From: a bacterium
GTDB lineage: Bacteria > Bacillota > Bacilli > Lactobacillales > Streptococcaceae
Direction: 5' to 3'
DNA length: 64,000 nt
Assembly (NCBI GenBank): GCA_905221195.1
Contig: CAJNCF010000008.1
Span: 1 to 64,000 of the forward strand
Below are positions 50,510 to 58,860 of the stretch, piece by piece. Every line of letters starts with the position of its first letter. The stretch's first letter is position 1. The position numbers and the translations under genes were made by a program. Under the pieces are notes generated by a model. It was not told where the DNA came from and made no database searches. It saw nothing but the letters and a program-made list of their open reading frames with translations.

Positions 50510-50772
50510 AGAGTAGTAATGCCTTTTATCGAGAAACGCCTGATAAGGTCAAGCGTCGCTTGGCTGCTGGTGCACAAGTGGTCGACATGAAAGCTTCAGC
50601 TATCATGGCTTGGAGTCAATTTCGCAAGAGTAAAGTCTATCAGTTCTTCTACACTGCTGACTATGTGGATCATCATAACCGAACCTGGGATGCCCGCCAT
50701 GAAGAGCGGACAGCTGATGTCATGACTTTTTTCACTATCGCTTTGACAATAGCAAAGGAACTAGAAAGGTAA
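50479..50772 (+). pseudogene. C-terminal remnant of a nucleoside phosphorylase
   Basis: An open frame after the TAG at 50476 reads WVVESSNAFYRETPDKVKRR, then the AAGAQVVDMKASAIMAWSQF segment and QFFYTADYVD...WDARHEER, ending at 50772. This resembles the last about 90 residues of a PNP/UDP family nucleoside phosphorylase. The N-terminal two thirds is absent, no good start or ribosome site is seen, and the ribose-binding Glu of the usual DMEAS motif is Lys (DMKAS). It overlaps the end of cysE. It is most likely a decayed gene remnant. Confidence 0.65.
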
Positions 50773-50780
50773 CTACAAGA

Positions 50781-51302
50781 ATGGCGGTATATTTTTACGG
50801 CTGTATCACCATGGATGGCTACTTGGCAGACAGTCAGCACAGGATAGACTGGCTGCATCAGCTTGGCTCTGTAGAGGATACAGGCTATGATGACTTTTAC
50901 AGGCAAATGGATATCACAATCATGGGCAAGCGGACCTTTGAGGAAATCCAAGATTTGCAAGATGTAGAAAGTTTTTATCAAGCTACGGAAAACTATGTCT
51001 TTACGCATGATAGGCACATGCCTGTCAGTAATTACCAGCCAGTAGCTGAGGATGTGGTGGACTTTGTTCGCCAGATTGATAAAGGCAAAAATGTCTTTGT
51101 GATTGGTGGTAATTCCTTGGTAGGACCGCTCTTGGATGCGGATCTTTTCGATCACCTCATTATTCAGATAGCGCCCCTTATCCTAGGAAAGGGGGTTCCC
51201 CTCTTTACCCAAGAGGAAGGGCAGCGCTTTTACCAACTGGATAGCCTCAGACAATTTGGCCCTTTTGCAGAGCTGGTTTTCAGCCGAAAAAGTCAGAAAT
51301 AG
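50781..51302 (+). CDS. Dihydrofolate reductase-like protein (RibD C-terminal domain family)
   Basis: This 173-residue protein has the RibD_C/DHFR-like fold: N-terminal VYFYGCITMDGYLAD, IMGKRTFEE and FVIGGNSLVGPLL, the last being the NADPH-binding segment. Members are NADPH-dependent reductases with mostly unknown substrates. It lies between the phosphorylase remnant and cysS (17-base gap to the cysS ATG). Confidence 0.85.
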   Translation: MAVYFYGCITMDGYLADSQHRIDWLHQLGSVEDTGYDDFYRQMDITIMGKRTFEEIQDLQDVESFYQATENYVFTHDRHMPVSNYQPVAEDVVDFVRQIDKGKNVFVIGGNSLVGPLLDADLFDHLIIQIAPLILGKGVPLFTQEEGQRFYQLDSLRQFGPFAELVFSRKSQK

Positions 51303-51319
51303 AGAAGGGAGTGGACCGC

Positions 51320-52663
51320 ATGATTAAAATTTATGATACCATGTCTCGTGATTTGCGAGAATTTGTCCCCATCGAAGAAGGAAAGGTTCGCATGTATGTT
51401 TGTGGGCCAACCGTCTACAACTATATCCACGTGGGGAATGCCCGTTCGACGGTGGCTTTTGATACCATTCGTCGTTATTTCGAATACCGTGGCTACGAGG
51501 TTGCCTATATTTCCAATTTTACGGATGTGGATGATAAGATTATCAACCGTGCTAAGGAAGAAGGTATCACGCCTCAGGAGGTCGCGGACAAGTACATCGC
51601 TGCCTTTCGTGAGGATGTGACGGCCTTGGGCGTCAAACCTGCGACTCGCCATCCGCGTGTGGTGGAATTTATGGCAGACATCATCCGCTTTGTGGAAGAC
51701 TTGATTAAAAAAGGCTTTGCCTATGAGAGTCAAGGGGATGTTTACTTTCGTGTAGAAAAATCTCATAACTATGCTAAATTGGCTAATAAAACCTTGGAAG
51801 ACTTGGAGCTAGGTGCTTCAGGTCGTACTGATGAAGAAACGGCTCGCAAGGAAAATCCTGTAGACTTTGCACTATGGAAATCTGCTAAACCAGGCGAGAT
51901 TTCTTGGGACAGTCCTTGGGGAGCTGGTCGTCCAGGCTGGCACATCGAGTGTTCGGTCATGTCTACTGAAATTTTGGGCGATACTATTGATATCCACGGT
52001 GGTGGAGCCGACCTTGAGTTTCCTCATCATACTAACGAGATTGCCCAGTCTGAAGCTAAAACAGGCAAGACTTTTGCCAACTACTGGATGCACAATGGTT
52101 TTGTCAATATCGATAATGTCAAGATGTCCAAGTCCTTGGGCAACTTTATAACCGTACACGATGCCCTCAAAACTCTTGACGGGCAAGTACTTCGATTCTT
52201 CTTTGCCACTCAGCACTACCGTAAGCCTATCAATTTTACGGAAAAAGCGGTGCGTGATGCAGAGACTAATCTCAAGTATCTGAAGAATACTTATGAGCAA
52301 CCATTTACAGGAACTGTAGATACTCAAGAATTGCAAGCCTTTAAAGATAAGTTTGTGGCTGCAATGGATGAAGATTTTAACGCTGCTAACGGTATCACAG
52401 TCGTCTTTGAAATGGCTAAGTGGATTAACTCTGGCAACTATGATGCAAGTGTTAAGCAGGATCTTGCGAATATGTTAGAAGTCTTTGGAATTGTCTTTGT
52501 TGAGGAAGTTTTGGATGCAGAGATTGAAGTTTTGATTCAAAAACGCCAAGAAGCGCGTGCCAATCGTGACTTTGCGACAGCGGACCAAATTCGTGACCAA
52601 TTGGCTGCTCAAGGGATTAAACTACTGGATACAAAAGATGGAGTGAGGTGGACACGTGATTGA
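51320..52663 (+). CDS. cysS: Cysteinyl-tRNA synthetase
   Basis: This 447-residue class I synthetase has zinc-site Cys in MYVCGPTVYN, the HIGH-equivalent HVGN, zinc ligands WHIECS and EFPHHTNE, and KMSKS at KMSKSLGN. The ATG at 51320 has AGGGAG about 9 bases upstream and gives the usual length. It overlaps the mrnC start by 8 bases. The clustering with cysE links cysteine supply and use. Confidence 0.97.
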   Translation: MIKIYDTMSRDLREFVPIEEGKVRMYVCGPTVYNYIHVGNARSTVAFDTIRRYFEYRGYEVAYISNFTDVDDKIINRAKEEGITPQEVADKYIAAFREDVTALGVKPATRHPRVVEFMADIIRFVEDLIKKGFAYESQGDVYFRVEKSHNYAKLANKTLEDLELGASGRTDEETARKENPVDFALWKSAKPGEISWDSPWGAGRPGWHIECSVMSTEILGDTIDIHGGGADLEFPHHTNEIAQSEAKTGKTFANYWMHNGFVNIDNVKMSKSLGNFITVHDALKTLDGQVLRFFFATQHYRKPINFTEKAVRDAETNLKYLKNTYEQPFTGTVDTQELQAFKDKFVAAMDEDFNAANGITVVFEMAKWINSGNYDASVKQDLANMLEVFGIVFVEEVLDAEIEVLIQKRQEARANRDFATADQIRDQLAAQGIKLLDTKDGVRWTRD

Positions 52664-53042
52664 TGTCAATCTCATTAACGGGATTGCGTTAGCCTTTGAA
52701 GGAGATGCAGTGTATTCTATGTATATTCGTCGCCATCTCATTCTCAAAGGAATGACCAAGCCCAATAAACTCCACCAAGAGGCCACCAAGTATGTATCTG
52801 CCAAAGCTCAAGCTCGCCTGATTGCCCTCATGTTGGAGGAGCAAGTCCTGACGGAAAAAGAAGAAGAAATCTACAAACGTGGTCGCAATACCAATAGTCA
52901 CACCAAGGCCAAAAATGCTGATGTGGTGACTTACCGTATGTCCACAGGTTTTGAAGCAGTGATGGGCTATCTCCATATGACTGAAAATCTGGAACGTCTT
53001 GAGAGCTTGATTTCGTGGTGCATCCAAAAAGTGGAGGGCTAG
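52656..53042 (+). CDS. mrnC: Mini-ribonuclease III
   Basis: This 128-residue protein has the RNase III catalytic fold without a double-stranded RNA-binding domain: LAFEGDAVYSMYIRRHL and the later RNTNSHTKAKNADVVTYRMSTGFEAVMGYLH segment with the second acidic motif. Mini-III matures 23S rRNA in Bacillus. The start is GTG at 52656, with GAGTGAGG upstream, overlapping cysS. The cysS-mrnC order is conserved in Firmicutes. Confidence 0.93.
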   Translation: MIDVNLINGIALAFEGDAVYSMYIRRHLILKGMTKPNKLHQEATKYVSAKAQARLIALMLEEQVLTEKEEEIYKRGRNTNSHTKAKNADVVTYRMSTGFEAVMGYLHMTENLERLESLISWCIQKVEG

Positions 53043-53045
53043 GGC

Positions 53046-53915
53046 ATGATGGCAAAAGAACTACAAGACTGGTTTCCTGAGGCTCAGATTTTAGACCAAC
53101 CGGTTGAGAAAGAGGGTTATCTCACTCTCCCTTTAGCTTCTCAGCAGTGGATTTTGCTGGAGGAAGCTGGGCTCAGCGAGCGTGAAAAGCAGTTGGTTGC
53201 CCTTTTGACCCAGCAGGAGCAGGCTCGTTCGCTCAATCCTTGGTATTCCTATCTGATTGAGGGGAAGGGACAGGCACCGCAAGCTTTCAAAAAGATTCAG
53301 CTGGTTTATTGCCATCTTTCCTATTTTCAGCAGGAAAATCTAGCTTCTTGGCTAGATATGATGCGGACTCTCTTTCCTAACTGTCAGGCGGTGCTTCAAG
53401 TCGGAGCTCAGGACTATGTTTTCGTGCTTCAACAAGATAAGTACACTTCTGTACGAGCTATTTTAAGTGATACAATTGAAGCGGTTGAGTATGACTTTGG
53501 ACTTCGTTTGTCTATTATGTTAGGACAGGTTTGGTCTCAGGCAGGACATCAAGCCCTATCAGACTTGATTAAAGCGGAGCGGGATTTGTTTAAGACTTGG
53601 TGGCGTCAAGGTCACCAAGGTGTTCATACCTTTTCACAACTCTATCTTTGGAGTATGGGAGAAAGGCTCGTGGACCTGAGAGTCATTAAAGAATGTCTAC
53701 ATCAGATGATTTTGGATCAAGACCAGATTCAGGAAATCATTCTTTCCCTTTGGGAAAATAGTGCCGTTCTCACTAAAACAGCCCAACAACTCTACCTGCA
53801 CCGCAATTCTCTTCAATACAAGATTGATAAATGGGAAGAATTGACAGGCCTGCAGTTGAAGGAATTGACCGACCTGACCTTGTGTTATCAGTTGATTTTA
53901 CCAGATATTCTCTAA
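53046..53915 (+). CDS. PucR/CdaR-type helix-turn-helix regulator
   Basis: This 289-residue protein has the PucR C-terminal HTH_30 domain, with TAQQLYLHRNSLQYKIDKWEE and LTGLQL near residues 245-275, preceded by a domain without obvious motifs. The family includes sugar- and purine-sensing activators; the effector is unknown. It starts 3 bases after mrnC and precedes msmK, so it may take part in sugar-ABC control, but nothing proves this. Confidence 0.78.
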   Translation: MMAKELQDWFPEAQILDQPVEKEGYLTLPLASQQWILLEEAGLSEREKQLVALLTQQEQARSLNPWYSYLIEGKGQAPQAFKKIQLVYCHLSYFQQENLASWLDMMRTLFPNCQAVLQVGAQDYVFVLQQDKYTSVRAILSDTIEAVEYDFGLRLSIMLGQVWSQAGHQALSDLIKAERDLFKTWWRQGHQGVHTFSQLYLWSMGERLVDLRVIKECLHQMILDQDQIQEIILSLWENSAVLTKTAQQLYLHRNSLQYKIDKWEELTGLQLKELTDLTLCYQLILPDIL

Positions 53916-53948
53916 AGTTTTGTGCAAGTTGCACAGAACTTTTTTGTT
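53914..53948 (+). terminator. Terminator after the PucR-type gene
   Basis: AAGTTTTGTGC and GCACAGAACTT pair with one mismatch around AAGTT, followed by a long T-rich run. Confidence 0.8.
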
Positions 53949-53973
53949 TTTTTGGTCACCTTGCCATAGAAAA

Positions 53974-53995
53974 GTAAAGCGTTTTCATATATAAT
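53974..53995 (+). promoter_or_regulatory. cre site and -10 element upstream of msmK
   Basis: GTAAAGCGTTTTCA (53974-53987) read on the minus strand is TGAAAACGCTTTAC, one base from the ideal catabolite-response element. It directly precedes -10 TATAAT (53990-53995), so CcpA binding would block the promoter. Confidence 0.8.
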
Positions 53996-54027
53996 AAAAC
54001 TATCAAAAGACAAAAGGAGTTCACCTC

Positions 54028-55158
54028 ATGGTAGAATTAAATCTTAAAAATATTTACAAAAAATATCCAAACAGCGAACACTATTCAGTTGAAGATTTCA
54101 ACTTGAACATCAAAGACAAAGAGTTCATCGTTTTCGTAGGACCTTCAGGATGCGGTAAATCAACTACTCTCCGTATGATTGCAGGTCTTGAAGACATCAC
54201 AGAAGGTACTGCCTCTATCGATGGCGTGGTTGTCAACGACGTGGCTCCAAAAGACCGTGACATCGCCATGGTATTCCAAAACTACGCTCTTTACCCACAC
54301 ATGACTGTTTATGACAACATGGCTTTCGGTTTGAAATTGCGTAAATACAGCAAGGAAGATATCGATAAACGTGTACAAGAAGCAGCTGAAATCCTTGGAT
54401 TGAAAGAATTCTTGGAACGTAAACCTGCTGACCTTTCAGGTGGTCAACGTCAACGTGTTGCCATGGGTCGTGCCATTGTCCGTGATGCAAAAGTATTCTT
54501 GATGGACGAACCTTTGTCAAACTTGGATGCTAAACTTCGTGTATCAATGCGTGCTGAAATCGCTAAAATCCACCGTCGTATCGGGGCTACAACCATCTAC
54601 GTAACTCACGACCAAACAGAAGCGATGACACTTGCAGACCGTATCGTTATCATGTCAGCAACTAAGAACCCTGCTGGTACAGGTACTATCGGACGTGTAG
54701 AACAAATTGGTTCTCCTCAAGAAGTTTACAAAAACCCTGTAAATAAATTTGTTGCAGGATTTATCGGAAGTCCAGCTATGAACTTCATTAATGTGAAATT
54801 AGTTGGTAGCGAAATTGTTTCAGACGGTTTCCGTTTGAAAGTTCCAGAAGGCGCTTTGAAAGTTCTTCGTGAAAAAGGTTACGAAGGTAAAGAATTGATC
54901 TTCGGTATCCGTCCAGAAGACGTGAATGCAGAGGAAGCATTCCTTGAAACATTCCCAGATTCAGTAGTAAAAGCTACCATCTCTGTATCAGAATTGCTTG
55001 GTTCAGAATCTCACCTTTACTGCCAAGTTGGTAAAGACGAATTTGTTGCTAAAGTTGATGCTCGTGACTACTTGCAAACAGGTGCAACAGTTGAACTTGG
55101 ATTTGACTTGAACAAAGCACACTTCTTCGATGTAGAAACTGAAAGAACAGTTTACTAA
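54028..55158 (+). CDS. msmK: Multi-sugar ABC transporter ATPase MsmK (UgpC/MalK type)
   Basis: This 376-residue ATPase has Walker A GPSGCGKST, signature LSGGQRQR, Walker B VFLMDEPLSNLDAKL, the H-loop in THDQTEA and the C-terminal OB-fold regulatory domain. In pneumococcus one MsmK energises several carbohydrate ABC importers encoded elsewhere. Here too no permease or binding-protein gene is adjacent. AAAGGAG lies upstream. A cre site overlaps its promoter. Confidence 0.96.
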   Translation: MVELNLKNIYKKYPNSEHYSVEDFNLNIKDKEFIVFVGPSGCGKSTTLRMIAGLEDITEGTASIDGVVVNDVAPKDRDIAMVFQNYALYPHMTVYDNMAFGLKLRKYSKEDIDKRVQEAAEILGLKEFLERKPADLSGGQRQRVAMGRAIVRDAKVFLMDEPLSNLDAKLRVSMRAEIAKIHRRIGATTIYVTHDQTEAMTLADRIVIMSATKNPAGTGTIGRVEQIGSPQEVYKNPVNKFVAGFIGSPAMNFINVKLVGSEIVSDGFRLKVPEGALKVLREKGYEGKELIFGIRPEDVNAEEAFLETFPDSVVKATISVSELLGSESHLYCQVGKDEFVAKVDARDYLQTGATVELGFDLNKAHFFDVETERTVY

Positions 55159-55169
55159 GATAAAGAAAA

Positions 55170-55206
55170 TCAAAACACTGCTAGAGAAATTTGGCGGTGT
55201 TTTTTG
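55170..55206 (+). terminator. Terminator after msmK
   Basis: AAAACACTGC (55172-55181) pairs with GCGGTGTTTT (55194-55203), followed by TT. Confidence 0.8.
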
Positions 55207-55215
55207 GCGATTGAA

Positions 55216-55246
55216 TAGAAAAAACTCCTGGGCAATTCCAGGAGAG
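55216..55246 (-). terminator. Terminator of the SpNOX gene (minus strand)
   Basis: CTCCTGG (55225-55231) pairs with CCAGGAG (55238-55244). On the minus strand it is followed by a T-run. Confidence 0.8.
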
Positions 55247-55255
55247 TATGAGTGG

Positions 55256-56458
55256 TTATTTGAACTTGAATCCTTCGTAAATAAGCTCTGCTTTTGGATT
55301 TTGTTTCTTAATCTGTTTGGCAAGTGACTTCATCATAGAAAGAGGACCACACATATAGACGCTTGCATGTTCTGGTACTTCTTCTTGATTAAAATTAAGA
55401 TAGCCATCTTTCCTACTGTCTATTAGATGGAGTTCAAAATTAGGATTTTTCTGAGCATAGTCACGGAGTAAATCTAGATAGACTGCATTTTCCTCACCAC
55501 GGAAGCTATAGTAGAAGTGAACCTGTTTATCCAAAATAGGATGTTCACGGATGTAAGAGATGAAGGGGGTGATCCCAATACCTCCAGCAATCCAAACCTG
55601 ATTTTCTCGTCCTTGGTTGATAATCATGTGCCCGTAAGCTCTATCTACGCTTACTTTGCTGCCGACTTGAAGATTGTCATAGATATTCTTGGTATGGTCG
55701 CCTGAATTTTTGACAGTAAAGTAAAGAGTTTGGCCGTGACCGCCTGAGACAGAAAAAGGATGTGGAGCACTTTCAAAGCCTTCTTGGAAAATCTTTAGAA
55801 AGGCGAATTGACCTGATTGATAGTTGAAAGGTCTGCTAAGATGGATTTGAATTTCTCTAGTATCGTGGTTTAAGCGTTTGAGATTGGTAATTTTCCCTAG
55901 ATAGGGGAAACCAATCTTTTGATATAGAAAAATGATATAAAAACCAGCTAGCAAGCCTAAAAGGGCATAGCTACCAATAAGAAAACTTAGAAGATTAAAT
56001 GTAAGAAGACGATTGCCCATGATCATGTAGACATGAAAGAGTCCAAAAATATAAGCTAGGTAAACCAGGCGGTGAATCCATCGCCAAGCTTCGTATTGGA
56101 TGTATTTGCCTAAATAGGCGACAAGGATGATGCTGACAAAGATATAGAGAGCAAGATTGCCAAACTGAGCGGCTAAGCGAGAGCCCCACAAACCGCCCAT
56201 ACTGAAGTTATGAAAGATTAGTAGGATAATGGAGAGAAAGGCTGTGAATTTGTGGACAGTATAGACCTTCTCCAAACCGTGAAACCAGCTTTCTAGTAGT
56301 GGGAGACGAGTGGCTAGGATAAAAGTCAGAGATAGGCTTGTTAAAGCTAGCCCTGGAATCATGAATTGGGGAGAAGTGTTCATCCAAGTCAAAATAGTTA
56401 AGACAAAGCTGACTATCATAAAAAGTATTCCTTTGAGTGATTTCATAAAAAATTCCAT
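55256..56458 (-). CDS. SpNOX-like bacterial NADPH oxidase (ferric reductase/NOX family)
   Basis: At 400 residues it matches S. pneumoniae SpNOX almost residue for residue as I recall it. A six-helix ferric-reductase domain (about 1-185) carries haem-binding histidines in VHKFTAF, IFHNFSM, WIHRLVY and LFHVYM. The FAD domain has HPFSVSGG, and the NAD(P)H domain has AGGIGITPFIS and YMCGPLSMM, with the C-terminal aromatic residue of the family in EGFKFK. It moves electrons from cytosolic NAD(P)H across the membrane; SpNOX makes superoxide in vitro. The start may be Met1 (56458) or Met5. It is transcribed alone. Confidence 0.93.
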   Translation of the reverse strand: MEFFMKSLKGILFMIVSFVLTILTWMNTSPQFMIPGLALTSLSLTFILATRLPLLESWFHGLEKVYTVHKFTAFLSIILLIFHNFSMGGLWGSRLAAQFGNLALYIFVSIILVAYLGKYIQYEAWRWIHRLVYLAYIFGLFHVYMIMGNRLLTFNLLSFLIGSYALLGLLAGFYIIFLYQKIGFPYLGKITNLKRLNHDTREIQIHLSRPFNYQSGQFAFLKIFQEGFESAPHPFSVSGGHGQTLYFTVKNSGDHTKNIYDNLQVGSKVSVDRAYGHMIINQGRENQVWIAGGIGITPFISYIREHPILDKQVHFYYSFRGEENAVYLDLLRDYAQKNPNFELHLIDSRKDGYLNFNQEEVPEHASVYMCGPLSMMKSLAKQIKKQNPKAELIYEGFKFK

Positions 56459-56552
56459 TTCATTTAGCTTTCAATTCGTTGTAAATAAATTTGTTACATT
56501 TTATCATAGAAAAACTATGGTGTCAAATTGAGCTCTATAAATATCTATTCTC

Positions 56553-56584
56553 AGCAAAAAAACTCTCCATATCGCATGGAGAGC
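56553..56584 (-). terminator. Terminator of the amino-acid ABC operon (minus strand)
   Basis: CTCTCCAT (56563-56570) pairs with ATGGAGAG (56576-56583). A-rich sequence on the plus strand gives a U-run in the minus transcript. A BOX element lies between this terminator and the last gene. Confidence 0.8.
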
Positions 56585-56586
56585 TA

Positions 56587-56692
56587 ATACTCAATGAAAA
56601 TCAAAAAGCAAACTAGGAAGCTAGCCGTAAGCTGTACTTGAGTAAGGTGAGGCGACGCTGACGTGGTTTGAAGAGATTTTCGAAGAGTATAA
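56587..56692. repeat. BOX element, short A-C form
   Basis: It begins ATACTCAATGAAAATCAAA and contains AACTAGGAAGCTAGCC (boxA), then directly boxC (GACGTGGTTTGAAGAGATTT, GAAGAGTAT). No boxB is present. It lies 4 bases beyond the stop of the last ABC permease gene and before the operon terminator, so it is transcribed as 3' untranslated RNA. Confidence 0.92.
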
Positions 56693-56696
56693 TTTG

Positions 56697-57356
56697 CTAT
56701 TCTGCAGCTTGTTGCCAACGTTTTGCTAGCATATGAGACAGGCTAGAGATTGCTAGGTTAAAGCTGAAGTAGATGAGGGCAATCAGGATATAAAGACTGA
56801 AGACCTGCTCTGGTTCGAAATAACGGCCCATGAGAATTTGGCTAGCTCCAAAGAGTTCTTGTAGGGCGATAACAGAGTAGAGAAGACTGGTATCCTTAAT
56901 CACGGTCACAAACTGAGAAATGATGGCTGGTAGCATTTTACGGATCGCTTGTGGGAGAATGATGTGGTAGAGGATTTGGGTTGAGGTAAATCCTTGCGAC
57001 ATTCCTGCTTCGTACTGGCCCTTGTCCACAGCATTGAGGCCACCACGGATAATCTCAGCCAAGGCTGCTGATGTAAAGAGGGTAAAGGCGGTGATACCAG
57101 CTGGTGTGGACTTCATCTTAAATACCAAAAAGATAGTGAAAATCCAGAGGAGGTTGGGAACGTTACGCACAAACTCGATGTAAATGCTGGAGATGATACG
57201 CAAGATAGGATTTTTCCCATTTCTCATGACAGCTAGAACCGTACCGATAAGGGTAGAGAGGAAGATGGCGATCAGAGAAATATAGAGCGTCAAGCCAAAT
57301 CCTTTAAAGATAAAGACTAGGTTATCTGGGGTCAAAACTTCTAAAATGGATTCCAT
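56697..57356 (-). CDS. Polar amino-acid ABC transporter permease (second)
   Basis: This 219-residue HisM/GlnP-type permease has about five membrane helices and the EAA loop (EAGMSQGFTSTQILYHIILPQAIR). It pairs with the upstream permease to form the membrane channel of an amino-acid importer. It is the last gene of the four-gene minus-strand operon; GGAGG precedes the ATG. Confidence 0.92.
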   Translation of the reverse strand: MESILEVLTPDNLVFIFKGFGLTLYISLIAIFLSTLIGTVLAVMRNGKNPILRIISSIYIEFVRNVPNLLWIFTIFLVFKMKSTPAGITAFTLFTSAALAEIIRGGLNAVDKGQYEAGMSQGFTSTQILYHIILPQAIRKMLPAIISQFVTVIKDTSLLYSVIALQELFGASQILMGRYFEPEQVFSLYILIALIYFSFNLAISSLSHMLAKRWQQAAE

Positions 57357-57365
57357 AGTAACCTC

Positions 57366-58043
57366 CTAAAGTGAATAGGCTTTTTTGTTGGCTTGCTCCA
57401 TCTTGCGACCAAACTGGGCAACAGGGAAGCAAAGAGAAAAGTAGAGAAGGGCAGCGCCTAAAAATGCTGGAATGTAGTTTCCGTTGAGGGCTGACCAAGA
57501 CTTGGTCACAAACATCAAATCTACTCCAGAGATGATAGCGACTGTTGAGGTGTTCTTGATGAGGTTGACGATTTGGTTGGTCAAAGGAGGGAGAATGATA
57601 CGAAAGGCCTGAGGCAAGATAATCAAGCGCATGGCACTGATATAGGTAAACCCTTGAGACAAGGCTGCCTCCATCTGACCGCTAGGAATAGACTGAATCC
57701 CTGAGCGAATAACCTCAGCGATATAGGCGCCGTGATAGAGACCCACGCAGAGAACAGCCGTCCAATAAATCGGAATCATGATGATATGGTCACTGATAAG
57801 AGGTAGACCATAAAAAACGATAACAAACTGCACCAAGAGGGGAGTGTTTTGATAAAATTCCACAAAGACGCGAGCTAAAATACGCAAAATAGGACGTTTG
57901 CTGGTTGACATGGCTCCAAAGAAGATGCCCAAAACCATGGCTAGGATAAAGGATCCAATTGCTAGGGCAAGAGTGAAGAGGAAACCATTGAAAAATTGAC
58001 CAAAATCCTGAAAATAGGCTGTCCAAGATGATAAATCTGTCAT
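57366..58043 (-). CDS. Polar amino-acid ABC transporter permease (first)
   Basis: This 225-residue HisQ-type permease has an EAA loop EAALSQGFTYISAMRLIILPQ and about five helices. It is separated by 9 bases from the next permease and 12 from the binding-protein gene. It likely forms a heterodimer with the second permease. Confidence 0.92.
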   Translation of the reverse strand: MTDLSSWTAYFQDFGQFFNGFLFTLALAIGSFILAMVLGIFFGAMSTSKRPILRILARVFVEFYQNTPLLVQFVIVFYGLPLISDHIIMIPIYWTAVLCVGLYHGAYIAEVIRSGIQSIPSGQMEAALSQGFTYISAMRLIILPQAFRIILPPLTNQIVNLIKNTSTVAIISGVDLMFVTKSWSALNGNYIPAFLGAALLYFSLCFPVAQFGRKMEQANKKAYSL

Positions 58044-58055
58044 AGGGTGTCCTCC

Positions 58056-58850
58056 TTAATCTGCTGTATGGCTAGATGGTTTGAGCTTGTAACGGTCATA
58101 AAGTTTTTGCAAACTACCATCCGTGCTCCATTTAGTAACCAAGTTATCGAGATAGTCGTTGAGCTCGGTATTTGATTTCTTGGTAACGATACCGTAGTCA
58201 GATGGTTTGAAACTATCATCTAGTAGTACTGTGCGTTTGCTGATATAACCAGATAGAATCGAGCGGTCAACGGAAAAGGCATCAATACGGTGAGCATGAA
58301 GGGAAGTAATTAATTCTGGGTAGGAACCAAGTTCGACGAATTTAAAGGTTAGACCTTTCTTTTTACCCAGTTCAGTAATCAAGCGCTGAGTAATGGAACC
58401 TTGGGCAACTCCGATGGTTTTACCGTTTAGATCCTCAATGCTTTTGATTTTGGCAGATTTATTGACCAAAAAGCCAGAAGCGTCGGTGTAGTAGGGACTG
58501 GTAAAGTTATAGAGTTTTTTGCGCTCGTCTGTGATGGTAAAGGTCGCGATATCCATATCAACCTGTTCATTGTCTAAGAGCGGTCCACGAGTTTGCGCGG
58601 TAACAGGCACATAGCGAACTTTGACCTTGAGCTCATCTGCTACCATCTTGGCCAAGTCGGTTTCGATACCAGAATAGGTTCCTGTCTTGGGATCCTTGTA
58701 GCCAAAGTTGGGAACGTCTTGTTTGACACCGACAACTAGCTCGCCTCTTTTTTGAATATCTGCGACACTGGTGTCGGCCTGAACTGGTTTTGCAGCAGAC
58801 AGGCTCAAAAGGCTAATCAATAATGCTGATAAAAAGAATTTCTTTTTCAT
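58056..58850 (-). CDS. aatB: Amino-acid ABC substrate-binding protein AatB-like, secreted without lipobox
   Basis: This 264-residue SBP_bac_3 family protein is close to pneumococcal AatB in sequence as I recall it. The signal peptide is MKKKFFLSALLISLLSLSAA, with likely cleavage at VQA-DT. There is no cysteine in it, so the lipoprotein anchor normal for Gram-positive binding proteins is lacking. Mature motifs GELVVGVKQDVPNFGYKD and VDMDIATFTITDER are typical of basic/polar amino-acid binders. The ATG at 58850 follows GGAGG; a longer frame to 59030 runs into the ATPase gene. Substrate is not determinable from sequence alone. Confidence 0.9.
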   Translation of the reverse strand: MKKKFFLSALLISLLSLSAAKPVQADTSVADIQKRGELVVGVKQDVPNFGYKDPKTGTYSGIETDLAKMVADELKVKVRYVPVTAQTRGPLLDNEQVDMDIATFTITDERKKLYNFTSPYYTDASGFLVNKSAKIKSIEDLNGKTIGVAQGSITQRLITELGKKKGLTFKFVELGSYPELITSLHAHRIDAFSVDRSILSGYISKRTVLLDDSFKPSDYGIVTKKSNTELNDYLDNLVTKWSTDGSLQKLYDRYKLKPSSHTAD

Positions 58851-58860
58851 AGGCGCCTCC

